From: Bacteroidota bacterium | GTDB taxonomy: Bacteria > Bacteroidota > Ignavibacteria > Kryptoniales > JAKASW01 | Length of the DNA: 56,352 nt | Reading direction: 5' to 3' | NCBI GenBank assembly: GCA_021794075.1 | Contig: JAJYRM010000013.1 | Location: forward strand, 1-56,352 | Shown here: one piece after another, positions 34,187 to 42,468 of the stretch | Layout of the letters: the number at the start of each line of letters is the position of its first letter | Numbering within the stretch: position 1 is the first letter of the stretch | The notes under the pieces: model-generated | What the model was told of the DNA's origin: nothing | Databases searched by the model: none | What the model saw: only the letters and a program-made list of their open reading frames with translations | Program-made: the position numbers and the translations under genes

Positions 34187-35369
34187 CTTTTCTTCTGAGG
34201 TACTCGATTGCCACTGAGGCGAGCTGCGCCGCTCCATACACGAACGCGGCTTCGTCTATCTTGAATCTCGCGCTGTGAATGGATGCAGTAGCGCCCATCG
34301 CCTTGTTAGCCGCGCCAATCCACCAGAAACTTCCCGGTACCTTCTGCAGGTAGTAAGCAAAATCTTCGGCTCCCATCTGAGGCTGGACTACTTTGGCCGC
34401 GTTCCTGCCGAAGAGGGCCGAAGCAGCTTCAAAGGCGAGGTTGGTCTCGCTTTCTGAGTTAACCAGAACAGGATAGCCGTGACTCACTTCCACTTTGCAG
34501 TCGCCGCCAAAGCCGCGGGCGCACTGGACAGCCGTTTTCTCTATAAGAATAAGCGCTTTCTTCCGCCACTCCTCGTTCATTGTTCTCAAAGTTCCGGAGA
34601 GTTTGACGTAATCCGGAATAATGTTGGTCGCAGTGCCGCCGTGTATCGAGCCGATAGTAAGCACCGAAGGTTCCAATGGATCTTTCATTCGGCTGATTAC
34701 AGTCTGAAGTTCCATGATGAGCTGCGCGCTGATGACGATTGGGTCGACTGCGTTGTGAGGTTTCGCGCCGTGTCCTCCGCGGCCCAACACCGTTATGTAA
34801 ATCTCGTCGGCAGATGCCATGAGCGGACCCGCCCTAAAACCGAGCTTACCGGTTGGAAGATCCGTCGTGATATGCTGGCCGAATATCGCGTCGACGCTCG
34901 GTTCCTCCAATGCGCCGTCATCTATCATCGCGGGTGCGCCGCCCGGATTTTTTTCCTCGCTTGGCTGGAAAATAAACTTTACCGTGCCGGGTACATCATC
35001 CTTCAGAGCGGATAGAATTTTAGCCGCTCCTAGAAGCATAGCCATATGTGAATCGTGACCGCACGCGTGCATGACTCCCTTGTTGCGGCTGGCGAAGCTC
35101 AAGCCCGTTTCTTCCAAGATGGGCAACGCGTCCATATCGGCGCGAAGTCCGACGACGCCGGATTTGCCGCCACCATTAAGAATACCGGCGAGCCCCGTCT
35201 TTCCGATACCGCGCTGAACTCTGATACCAAGCCGTGAGAGTTCGGAAGCGATGAGTTTTCCGGTGGCTACCTCCTCGAACGCGAGCTCAGGTTGTTGGTG
35301 AAGCGCTCGCCTGATTTTGACAACATCCGGGAGGATTTTCTTTGAAAGTGAAAGGATTTTATCAGTCAT
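34152..35369 (-). CDS. M20D-type metallo-amidohydrolase (N-acyl-amino-acid/hippurate hydrolase-like)
   Basis: 405-residue dizinc amidohydrolase. The M20D signatures are GLRADMDALPILEETG, the metal-binding MHACGHDSHM, QPSEEKNPGGA with the catalytic-type glutamate pair, FGQHI, and a final IHSARFKIDE with the last ligand histidine. It likely removes an acyl or similar group from an amino acid or peptide in the cytosol; the substrate is uncertain. It is the first gene of the minus-strand run, immediately behind a promoter candidate. Confidence 0.9.
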   Translation of the reverse strand: MTDKILSLSKKILPDVVKIRRALHQQPELAFEEVATGKLIASELSRLGIRVQRGIGKTGLAGILNGGGKSGVVGLRADMDALPILEETGLSFASRNKGVMHACGHDSHMAMLLGAAKILSALKDDVPGTVKFIFQPSEEKNPGGAPAMIDDGALEEPSVDAIFGQHITTDLPTGKLGFRAGPLMASADEIYITVLGRGGHGAKPHNAVDPIVISAQLIMELQTVISRMKDPLEPSVLTIGSIHGGTATNIIPDYVKLSGTLRTMNEEWRKKALILIEKTAVQCARGFGGDCKVEVSHGYPVLVNSESETNLAFEAASALFGRNAAKVVQPQMGAEDFAYYLQKVPGSFWWIGAANKAMGATASIHSARFKIDEAAFVYGAAQLASVAIEYLRRKDASGRKSGLRH

Positions 35370-35375
35370 TGCCTC

Positions 35376-35404
35376 AAAATATTTGGTCCGCCCCTTAAAA
35401 TCAA
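35376..35404 (-). promoter_or_regulatory. Promoter candidate for the ten-gene minus-strand run
   Basis: On the minus strand, TTGATT (35404-35399), 17 nt, TATTTT (35381-35376). Only six bases separate the -10 element from the M20 ATG, so a leaderless mRNA is predicted. Confidence 0.4.
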
Positions 35405-35663
35405 CGGTTAGAGGTTCACCGCTATCTGCAAACCTTTCAAGTCGGAAGTAGGTCTACGAATGAACGGTGAGAAGAACAATCATGGCATTCTCTGTACTTC
35501 GAAGCGGTATACGAGATCGAAATTAATTGCTAAGCAGGTTCTGGTAATAATACACTTGGAAATACATGTGGAGACGTCATCACTCTTCAAAACGCACAGC
35601 GAAGCCATGCATACATCGGCCAATGACGTGAGACAACTCGGGCTTGGTTACATTGTCACGGAC

Positions 35664-35692
35664 TTGACCTCCATTTCAATCACAGTTAAATT
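35664..35692 (+). promoter_or_regulatory. Promoter candidate for pgsA
   Basis: TTGACC (35664-35669), 17 nt, TAAATT (35687-35692). This is the best -35 match in the window. The -10 element ends eight bases before the pgsA ATG, which lacks a Shine-Dalgarno; the transcript would be essentially leaderless. Confidence 0.5.
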
Positions 35693-35700
35693 GTGGCAAG

Positions 35701-36306
35701 ATGACCGTACCGAACCAACTGACTATTCTTAGAATTTTGCTGACGCCGATATTTGTCGTGCTGTTTATAAGCGAACGACTGATTTTCAAGCAAGTATCGG
35801 TGTTAGTTTTTGCCGTAGCCGCGCTGACGGACTGGTACGATGGGTGGGTGGCGAGAAAATTCGGAACAGTATCGAGATGGGGCATCTTCCTGGATCCTCT
35901 CGCCGATAAGATACTTACTTCCGCTGCCTTCATTGCATTTGCCTGGCTTGGACTTGTCGAGTGGTGGATGGTCTGGGTAATTGTTGTTCGCGATATCTCG
36001 ATCACGTTACTTCGTTCTTTTGCCGAACTTCGGGGAAGGACCTTGCACACGAACTTCAGCGCGAAAGTGAAGACTTTCGCGCAAATGGTATTTATTTATG
36101 CCATCCTCCTAGCGATCGTCCTGAAAAATTCATTGCCCGGTCTCCTCCCGATTTTCAATGTGGTGCTTGACCGCAGTGTCGTTTACTACTCGATGCTGGT
36201 CATCACCATCCTCACATTTGGCACCGGAGTTCAGTACATCATTGGCAATTACAGGATACTTTACTCCTCGCTGCGGGCTTTCAGTGGAAGAACACAATCA
36301 GAATGA
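35701..36306 (+). CDS. pgsA: CDP-diacylglycerol--glycerol-3-phosphate 3-phosphatidyltransferase
   Basis: 201-residue inner-membrane enzyme that makes phosphatidylglycerol phosphate. The full CDP-alcohol phosphotransferase signature is present: Asp44, Asp47-Gly48, Ala51-Arg52, Gly61, Asp65 and Asp69. The N-terminus MTVPNQLTILRILLTP is the usual PgsA start, so ATG 35701 is secure. The next enzyme of the pathway, PgpA, overlaps by about 23 nt. Confidence 0.95.
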   Translation: MTVPNQLTILRILLTPIFVVLFISERLIFKQVSVLVFAVAALTDWYDGWVARKFGTVSRWGIFLDPLADKILTSAAFIAFAWLGLVEWWMVWVIVVRDISITLLRSFAELRGRTLHTNFSAKVKTFAQMVFIYAILLAIVLKNSLPGLLPIFNVVLDRSVVYYSMLVITILTFGTGVQYIIGNYRILYSSLRAFSGRTQSE

Positions 36307-36811
36307 TTCCGTAAGGGGAGAAGCGGAAGAAGCAAGCGGCTCGTCAGCCTCGGTGGAGGGCGGTCCGAATCTCCTCGATAAGATCATAGCTACCGGTCTC
36401 GGGACCGGATTGTCCCCATTCGCGCCGGGAACAGTCGGATCTTTGCTCGCCTTCCTGATCTACTTCATTCCAGGATTTCACGAAACTTTCATTATGCTGC
36501 CGGCGATTTTAATTTTCTTCGCGTGGGGGACGCTTGCTGCTGATAGAATGGAAAAAGCGTATGGTCACGACCCTTCGAGGGTGGTAATCGATGAAATAGT
36601 CGCCTTATGGATTTCACTCCTTTTTCTTCCCCATCGACTCCTCCTTGCGCTGATGGCATTCGTGATCTTCAGAGTCCTGGATATTTTTAAACCTTTTCCC
36701 GCAAATTATTTCGACAGGCGGGATCGGGGGATTTCTATCATGATGGACGATGTGGTTTGCGGAGTTTACACAAATATAATCCTGCAACTATATCTGTTCT
36801 TTGGAAAGTGA
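36284..36811 (+). CDS. pgpA: Phosphatidylglycerophosphatase A
   Basis: About 175 residues. PgpA landmarks are GTGLSPFAPGTVGSL, DPSRVVIDEIVALW and FRVLDIFKPFPANYFDRR, then MMDDVVCGVYTN. It removes the phosphate from PgsA's product at the inner membrane. The start is uncertain: GTG 36284 inside pgsA gives a normal length with an acidic 25-residue head; GTG 36353 would begin right at the conserved domain. Neither has a clear Shine-Dalgarno. Confidence 0.9.
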   Translation: MEEHNQNDSVRGEAEEASGSSASVEGGPNLLDKIIATGLGTGLSPFAPGTVGSLLAFLIYFIPGFHETFIMLPAILIFFAWGTLAADRMEKAYGHDPSRVVIDEIVALWISLLFLPHRLLLALMAFVIFRVLDIFKPFPANYFDRRDRGISIMMDDVVCGVYTNIILQLYLFFGK

Positions 36812-36825
36812 CCAGGCTGCCTGGT
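36811..36825 (+). terminator. Small hairpin directly after pgpA
   Basis: ACCAGG (36811-36816) pairs with CCTGGT (36820-36825) around a three-base loop, beginning in the pgpA stop codon. There is only a poor T run afterwards, so terminator function is doubtful. Confidence 0.25.
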
Positions 36826-37057
36826 TCATTACGGAATGGGTTCCAGTGCGTCATATTGAATCAATGGAGTTTTCTCGCCGGTCCGCGTGATCGTTTCACG
36901 ATAAATCTCAAGGATGGATCCAGCCGCGTAGCGCTGAAATGATTTCTGTGACTATTTGAGAGAGTCATGCGCGGTTTCATAAGGACTTGAGATTATGCGT
37001 GCCTCAATTTTGCGCCCGAGACCCCTAAGCACTTTTGATAAGAACGGAGACTTTTTG

Positions 37058-38305
37058 ATGAGAACTGCTTCAATAATCACCATAGGCGACGAGGTTTTAA
37101 TTGGCCAGGTGGTGAATACCAACGCATCTTTTTTGGGACAGCGGCTGTCCGAGGTCGGACTCGAAGTTGTTCGCACTATTGTCGTCGGCGATGACTATGA
37201 CGAGATAATGCGGGCGTTCAAAGAGTACAATGCCAGTTATGATGCAGTTTTTGTAACAGGCGGCCTTGGTCCGACGCACGATGATATTACAAAGAAGGTA
37301 GTCGCGGATTTTTTCGGGGCGAAACTCGTGGAGGACGCGGATGTGCTTGAGAATGTCAAGGACCGGTTGGCAAGAAGGAACATTCCTCTAAAGCAGGTTA
37401 ACCGCGACCAGGCGCTCGTCCCCGAAGGTTGCACGGTCCTTATGAATCATTGGGGGACGGCCCCCGGAATGCTCTTCGAAAAAGACGGGAAGTTTTTCGC
37501 GGTCATGCCCGGCGTCCCGCACGAAATGCGGAATATAATGACGGAGCACCTGGTTCCCAGACTCAAGGAGAAGGTCGTCGGACAGGTTATCAGGCACAAG
37601 GTGTTGAAGACCGCAGGTATCGCCGAGTCAAGCCTGTTTGAGCTCCTTGGAAATCTCGACGACATTTTGGGCGGGAAAGCCAAGCTTGCGTTTCTGCCGA
37701 GTCAGTTCGGTGTCAGGCTTCGAATAAGCGTCAAGGCTAAGACCGCGGAGGAAGCGGACGTGATAGCTGACGAAGTCGCTGCAAAGATACAGGCAAAGGC
37801 ACAGAAATACATTTACGCAGAAGGCGAAGTCGATCTTGAAGAGGCGCTGGGAAATCTCCTCAAAGAAAGGGGGCTCACGCTGGCGGTTGCGGAGAGTTGT
37901 ACTGGTGGCTTGATTTCTCATCGTCTGACCAACATATCTGGCAGCACCGCTTACTTCGAAAGAGGGGTGGTAACATATAGCAATCAGGCAAAGGTCGAGA
38001 TCCTTCACGTTCCGGAAGAACTCATTCAGAAGTTTGGCGCCGTCAGTGAGGAGGTGGCCAGAGCGATGGCTGATGGAGTCAGGGCTATTTCGCGGACCGA
38101 CATCGGCGTATCTGTAACCGGCATAGCGGGTCCAACAGGCGGCACGGAGGAGAAACCTGTCGGGCTTGTTTACATAGGTATTTCAGATGTTCGCGGTACG
38201 ATGGTTGATAAACATAATTTTCCCGACGAGCGCGTTCGCTTTAAAGACAGGGCCTCTCAGGCCGCTTTGGAGCTGGTGAGGCGCCGTGTCCTGGGCCTCG
38301 CGTGA
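37058..38305 (+). CDS. cinA: CinA-family protein (competence/damage-inducible, nicotinamide-nucleotide amidase type)
   Basis: 415 residues in two domains. The N-terminal MoaB/MoeA-like domain has TIGDEVLIGQVVNTNASFLGQRL and TGGLGPTHDDITKK; the C-terminal domain has LAVAESCTGGLISHRLT and SVTGIAGPTGGTEEKPVG, the amidase region that deamidates nicotinamide mononucleotide in PncC-type members. ATG 37058 has GGAG eight bases upstream and starts directly at the conserved strand; an in-frame start at 36995 would add an unlikely basic head. It belongs to the conserved pgsA-cinA-recA neighbourhood. Confidence 0.93.
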   Translation: MRTASIITIGDEVLIGQVVNTNASFLGQRLSEVGLEVVRTIVVGDDYDEIMRAFKEYNASYDAVFVTGGLGPTHDDITKKVVADFFGAKLVEDADVLENVKDRLARRNIPLKQVNRDQALVPEGCTVLMNHWGTAPGMLFEKDGKFFAVMPGVPHEMRNIMTEHLVPRLKEKVVGQVIRHKVLKTAGIAESSLFELLGNLDDILGGKAKLAFLPSQFGVRLRISVKAKTAEEADVIADEVAAKIQAKAQKYIYAEGEVDLEEALGNLLKERGLTLAVAESCTGGLISHRLTNISGSTAYFERGVVTYSNQAKVEILHVPEELIQKFGAVSEEVARAMADGVRAISRTDIGVSVTGIAGPTGGTEEKPVGLVYIGISDVRGTMVDKHNFPDERVRFKDRASQAALELVRRRVLGLA

Positions 38306-38386
38306 TTCCGGCCGTGAGCTACCATCGTTCAGCGCGAGAATTTTGTTCGTGAACATGCCGGCAAGTTCTAGATGCGGAATCGGATA

Positions 38387-39052
38387 ATGAGGATTTTTTT
38401 CGGAGCAACGCTTCCAGAGATAACCAAAGACGAAATCGCGGAGCTGGTAAGTTCTCTTCGGCTATCGCTGAGGAATGCCAGGTTCGAGGGAAGGGACAAG
38501 CTCCACATCACGCTTCAGTTCATCGGCGATTTTTCTGCCGATCGGGCAGGCGAACTCTTCGAGTCTGCCTCCTCGGGACTTGCGAAGCTGCCGCCAATGG
38601 CGTCTGTCACGGAAATTGTTGGCTTAAGCTATTTTCCGAATAATAGAGTTAGAAGAGGAGTCTGGCTGGAATGTCGCGATGATGGTACGCTCGCACGAGT
38701 TTCGCAAGTCATCAAGGAAGCTTCGTCGTCTTACGGCATTGCTCCGGATGCGCGCGAATTCAAGCCTCACATTACTATAGCACGCATGTCGCAGCCATTT
38801 GACGCGAGAGGAAGGAGAGGCGACACGCGCGGAGCATTTGACCGCAGCGGGCCCATGTTCCCCGAAGACTTGCAGAAGTTACTGGGCGGGGGTAAATTAT
38901 CGGTGGATCGATTCTTCCCCAAGAGCGTTGCACTATTCGAAAGCACTTTGAAGCCCACGGGCTCGGAATATAAAATTTTGTACGAGTATTCACTAGAAAA
39001 GTCCGAAAATGAAATCACCCGGCAGGGGACGTCGGACGGGAAAGGAATTTGA
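38387..39052 (+). CDS. thpR: RNA 2',3'-cyclic phosphodiesterase
   Basis: About 221 residues of the 2H phosphoesterase fold. The two catalytic HxT motifs are HITLQFIG and HITIAR, and the N-terminus [11 protein letters not shown] is family-typical, so I prefer ATG 38387 to 38372. It opens 2',3'-cyclic phosphate ends and may act in RNA 2'-5' ligation. A stretch between the second HxT motif and the last strand (about residues 140-160) is slightly longer than usual. It ends 2 nt before recA. Confidence 0.9.
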   Translation: MRIFFGATLPEITKDEIAELVSSLRLSLRNARFEGRDKLHITLQFIGDFSADRAGELFESASSGLAKLPPMASVTEIVGLSYFPNNRVRRGVWLECRDDGTLARVSQVIKEASSSYGIAPDAREFKPHITIARMSQPFDARGRRGDTRGAFDRSGPMFPEDLQKLLGGGKLSVDRFFPKSVALFESTLKPTGSEYKILYEYSLEKSENEITRQGTSDGKGI

Positions 39053-39054
39053 AA

Positions 39055-40131
39055 ATGTCTGAAGAGAAAGATGCCAAGCTGAAGGCGCTGGATATCGCGC
39101 TTAATCAGATCGAACGCGACTACGGCAAAGGCGCCGTGATGAAGATGGGAGAGGGTCCCATCGCGAAGATAGACGCGATTTCTACGGGATCGATCTCTCT
39201 CGATTGGGCCCTGGGCATCGGAGGCATTCCGAGGGGAAGGATCACAGAAATATTTGGCCCGGAGAGTTCCGGTAAAACCACTCTCTGTCTCAGCGTGATT
39301 GCTGAAGCCCAAAGACGCGGCGGGATCGCGGCTTTCATTGACGCCGAGCATGCTCTCGACCTTAACTATGCCAAGAGGATTGGCGTTGATACTAACAACC
39401 TTCTTCTCTCTCAACCGGAATTCGGAGAGCAGGCTCTCGATATCGTCGAGACGCTCGTACGCAGCGGTGCCATAGACGTCGTTGTGATCGACTCGGTTGC
39501 TGCGTTGACGCCGCGGGCGGAGATCGAAGGGGAAATGGGCGACGCGCAGATGGGCGCTCAGGCGAGGCTTATGTCTCAGGCGCTGAGGAAACTCACCGCG
39601 GCCATAAACAAGAGCAATACATCCGTCATATTCACGAACCAGCTCAGAAGCAAAATCGGCGTGGTTTACGGAAATCCAGAGACGACCACCGGCGGCAACG
39701 CTTTGAAATTTTATGCCGCGCTTCGGCTCGATATCAGACGCCGCGACCATATCAAGGAAGGTCAGGAAGTGATCGGGAACCGAGTCCGCGTGAAAGTCGT
39801 GAAGAACAAGGTGGCGCCGCCCTTCAAGGAAGTGGAGTTCGACATCGCGTACAACGAAGGGATTTCACGAATTGGCGATCTTCTCGATGTCGGCGTAGAC
39901 CAGGGCGTGGTTCAGAAGAGTGGGACATGGTTCTCTTACAAGACCGAAAGACTCGGACAAGGAAGAGAGGCGGCAAAGAAATATTTCCAGGAGAATCCTC
40001 AGTCGCTCGCGGATGTCGAGAACGAGATTAAGGTTAAGTTGGGTCTCTCCCAGCCGAAAAACGGCGGCGCTCCCGCCGCGACTCAGGAGAAATCTGAGAA
40101 GACCAAAGAATCCAAGAAGGCGAAAGAATAA
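39055..40131 (+). CDS. recA: Recombinase RecA
   Basis: 358 residues. Walker A GPESSGKT is at 68-75, [19 protein letters not shown] carries Walker B, and the L2 region ends in [27 protein letters not shown]. It catalyses homologous pairing and stimulates LexA-type cleavage. The acidic/lysine-rich tail (about the last 20 residues) is unusually rich in Lys and Glu but within family variation. ATG 39055 has AAAGGA at good spacing; the in-frame TTG at 39049 is discarded. No SOS-box consensus was recognised upstream, since the gene is packed against thpR. Confidence 0.98.
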   Translation: MSEEKDAKLKALDIALNQIERDYGKGAVMKMGEGPIAKIDAISTGSISLDWALGIGGIPRGRITEIFGPESSGKTTLCLSVIAEAQRRGGIAAFIDAEHALDLNYAKRIGVDTNNLLLSQPEFGEQALDIVETLVRSGAIDVVVIDSVAALTPRAEIEGEMGDAQMGAQARLMSQALRKLTAAINKSNTSVIFTNQLRSKIGVVYGNPETTTGGNALKFYAALRLDIRRRDHIKEGQEVIGNRVRVKVVKNKVAPPFKEVEFDIAYNEGISRIGDLLDVGVDQGVVQKSGTWFSYKTERLGQGREAAKKYFQENPQSLADVENEIKVKLGLSQPKNGGAPAATQEKSEKTKESKKAKE

Positions 40132-40154
40132 GAAACTGAACGGCCTCCCCGAGC

Positions 40155-40799
40155 ATGCGAATCGAATCGATTGAAAAAGCGCGCAAGGGGGCAAAGTTCG
40201 CGGTTTCACTGGATGATGGGACCTCTCTTCTGTTGAGCCGTGAAGTGATAATTGACTTCGGGCTTAGAAAGAACGATGAGCTTAGCGGAGATACGGTGAC
40301 TTCTATCATGGATGCTCAGTTGTATCGAGATGCTTACTACGCGGCCGGACGGCTCCTGGACTACAGGATGCGGACACGAAGTGAACTGGATCAAAGGCTT
40401 CTGAAGAAAGGATACCCTGAGAAGGTGGTCGCGAAAGTCATCGGGAAAATGAGCGAGCTCGGACTGATTGACGATTCACGTTTCGCGGACGCCTTCATCG
40501 CGTCCAAAATAGCGGGCAAGCCGATCGGCAAAAGAGAGTTGGAGCGGGGACTTAGAGAAAAAGGAATTTCAAAAGAAGCCGCCCAGGCCGCAGTACTGCA
40601 GGTCAGTGATGACGATACTCAGCTTGAGCTTGCCATCCAAGCGGCAAAGACGAAAATGCGATCCCTCCGAAAGTTCGAACCGAGGAAGAGACAGGAAAAA
40701 CTTGTAGCCTTCCTCGCCAGGAGGGGATTCGACTGGGACGTGATCAAAAAGGCAACCCGACAAATCTTCAAAGGTGATGAGGATGCCGTCGATTTTTAA
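40155..40799 (+). CDS. recX: RecA regulatory protein RecX
   Basis: 214-residue, helix-rich protein with the three-repeat RecX core: AAGRLLDYRMRTRSELDQRLLKKGYPEKVV, then LGLIDDSRFADAFIASK and a C-terminal LARRGFDWDVIKKATRQ. These are described in pieces; the first repeat holds the conserved YRxRSE-like pattern. It binds RecA filaments and limits their activity. It follows recA by 23 nt, the common order, and overlaps the next gene by 17 nt. Confidence 0.93.
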   Translation: MRIESIEKARKGAKFAVSLDDGTSLLLSREVIIDFGLRKNDELSGDTVTSIMDAQLYRDAYYAAGRLLDYRMRTRSELDQRLLKKGYPEKVVAKVIGKMSELGLIDDSRFADAFIASKIAGKPIGKRELERGLREKGISKEAAQAAVLQVSDDDTQLELAIQAAKTKMRSLRKFEPRKRQEKLVAFLARRGFDWDVIKKATRQIFKGDEDAVDF

Positions 40800-41877
40800 A
40801 AAGAACAGCTTCAAAGTTTTCATTTTGGTCGTGTTCCTCCTTCTGATGTTTTGGTTCCTTTCATTTCTCGGTGGCGTCTTCGTAATACTAATTTTTTCGA
40901 TACTTGTGACATTTCTTCTGTCGCCTTTGATCGAGATGCTCGAGATGAGAGGCGTTAACAGGGCCGCCGGCATACTCATCGTATATGCTTTGATCGCGGT
41001 AGTCATATTCGGCTTGTTGCGGACTCTCCTGCCGCCACTTGTCGACCAGGTAGTGAGCCTCGAGAGCGCGATAAGATCTCCCGGTTTCGGGAAACAGATT
41101 GAGGCGATTCAGGCAGGGCTGCAGAGCAAGGTGCCGTTTATAAATTTCGGCGACATATCGGACAAGGTGAGCCAGGCGCTGGTTCAGCTGGCAGGGAGGT
41201 GGCTCGAGATAGTTACAAGCGCCGGCTCCGCGCTGATGATTCTCGTGGTAGGACCGTTTGTGGCTTTCTTCCTCCTTAAGGACGGCGACCGATTTGTAAG
41301 AGGCTTTGTCGCGTTAATACCGAATCGATATTTCGAAATGACACTGAATGTCTTGCACAAAATTGGTGTGCAACTCGGTCGTTACATACGCGCGTGGCTG
41401 ACGGAGGCGGCGATTGTTGGCGCGCTCTCGATTATCGGGCTCGCTGTCATGGGGGTGAAGTATGCCGTCATTATCGGAATAGTGGCGGGCATCGCTAACT
41501 TGATTCCGTACCTCGGCCCTGTCGTCGGGGCGGTGCCAGCCATGGTCGTCTCGGTTGTGCAGACTGGAAATCTGAGCATGCTCATTCCGATTGTCGTCCT
41601 GTTCGCTTCCATTCGAATCATAGATGACGTACTTATAGTACCGGCGGTCTATTCGCGCGGCGCGTCGATGCATCCTCTTACAGTGGTGTTGCTGATATTG
41701 ATTGCGGCTGAACTGAAGGGGGTACTCGGCATGGTTCTGGCCATGCCGCTTTACACTGTCTTCAAAGTCATCGCTCGTGAAACTTACTGGGGCCTCGAAT
41801 CCTATGGAATAACTAAGTTGGACGCGAGGAGTAGAAGTGTCAGCCCAGGAGAACCCGGTTGGGGAAGCCGGGAATAG
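40783..41877 (+). CDS. AI-2E/PerM-family membrane protein
   Basis: About 364 residues with the eight-segment organisation of the AI-2E (TqsA/PerM, DUF20) family: two early helices around LVVFLLLMFWFLSFLGGVF, a central soluble region, then LSIIGLAVMGVKYAVIIGIVAGIANLIPYLGPVVGAVPA as the hallmark, and RIIDDVLIVPAVYSRGASMHPL near the end. Members export small molecules or exchange ions; the substrate here is unknown. I use ATG 40783 with AAAGGT upstream; GTG 40774 and ATG 40777 are alternatives. It overlaps recX. Confidence 0.85.
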   Translation: MPSIFKKNSFKVFILVVFLLLMFWFLSFLGGVFVILIFSILVTFLLSPLIEMLEMRGVNRAAGILIVYALIAVVIFGLLRTLLPPLVDQVVSLESAIRSPGFGKQIEAIQAGLQSKVPFINFGDISDKVSQALVQLAGRWLEIVTSAGSALMILVVGPFVAFFLLKDGDRFVRGFVALIPNRYFEMTLNVLHKIGVQLGRYIRAWLTEAAIVGALSIIGLAVMGVKYAVIIGIVAGIANLIPYLGPVVGAVPAMVVSVVQTGNLSMLIPIVVLFASIRIIDDVLIVPAVYSRGASMHPLTVVLLILIAAELKGVLGMVLAMPLYTVFKVIARETYWGLESYGITKLDARSRSVSPGEPGWGSRE

Positions 41878-41896
41878 TTGCTGCTACTTCCATTTG

Positions 41897-42088
41897 TCAG
41901 GCGGCTTTCTTAACTCGACCCTGTTTTATGCACGACGCGCAAACTTTCATGCGCTTTACTTTACCTTCAACCACCGCTCGAACGCTCTGCAGGTTTGGAT
42001 TCCATCTGCGGTTGGTGATATTGTGCGCGTGACTCACGTTATGTCCATAAACCGGCTTCTTGCCGCAAACTTCACATACTCTTGCCAT
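41897..42088 (-). CDS. rpmB: 50S ribosomal protein bL28
   Basis: 63-residue ribosomal protein with the N-terminal [11 protein letters not shown] and the [16 protein letters not shown] core. Two CxxC pairs (residues 5/8 and 50/53) mark it as the zinc-binding form. It is alone on the minus strand between two plus-strand operons, with its own promoter candidate and a GGAG ribosome-binding site. Confidence 0.97.
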   Translation of the reverse strand: MARVCEVCGKKPVYGHNVSHAHNITNRRWNPNLQSVRAVVEGKVKRMKVCASCIKQGRVKKAA

Positions 42089-42110
42089 TTAATGCTCCGA
42101 AATTTTACAT

Positions 42111-42139
42111 AATTTAACGAAACAGAGACAATTTTACAA
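42111..42139 (-). promoter_or_regulatory. Promoter candidate for rpmB
   Basis: On the minus strand, TTGTAA (42139-42134), 17 nt, TAAATT (42116-42111). The leader to the ATG would be about 16 nt and includes GGAG. Confidence 0.4.
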
Positions 42140-42373
42140 CTCCGCGAAAGTGCTGGCGGGAGGCCTTTCAAACCATCGTAAGCGGGAATCACGGAGAGAT
42201 CGCCGAGCGTAACAAACCGGCGGATAAAATATCGCTATCATCCTTGTATGTCGCAGGCTATGCGTGCCTTCATTGTGCAATTTCGAATTGAACGGTCCAC
42301 CATCGACAATGATGGCGTGAATAACAGACTTTAAATTTTATCACGCAGTTTGATCCCGAACCTAAGTTTTATA

Positions 42374-42402
42374 TTGAAACTCCATCCCCGTAATGATATA
42401 TT
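42374..42402 (+). promoter_or_regulatory. Promoter candidate for the polysaccharide operon
   Basis: TTGAAA (42374-42379), 17 nt, TATATT (42397-42402), about 67 nt before the rmlB start. The leader carries an AGGTGGGG ribosome-binding site. No other promoter-like element was seen inside the nine-gene operon. Confidence 0.5.
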
Positions 42403-42468
42403 TTTCAATCACATGCGAAAATTAAAAATCCAAAATTCCAACGAGCTATTACAGCGACAGGTGGGGTT

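Larger units (their letters stand above)
35370..35700. other. Divergent intergenic region between M20 operon and pgsA
   Basis: 331 nt with a promoter candidate at each end, pointing outward (35376-35404 minus, 35664-35692 plus). The central part shows no convincing gene; a 90-codon plus-strand frame (35460-35732) has no recognisable motif and runs into pgsA. Confidence 0.55.
42089..42468. other. Divergent intergenic region rpmB / polysaccharide operon
   Basis: 380 nt containing a promoter candidate for rpmB (42111-42139, minus) and one for rmlB (42374-42402, plus). The middle 230 nt have no recognisable gene, repeat or RNA fold. Confidence 0.55.

Noticed and set aside
35460-35732. 90-codon frame upstream of pgsA
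   Set aside because: It runs through the pgsA promoter candidate and into pgsA; no motif.
38767-39750. 327-codon antisense frame across thpR and recA
   Set aside because: Both sense genes are certain; the antisense product has no motif.
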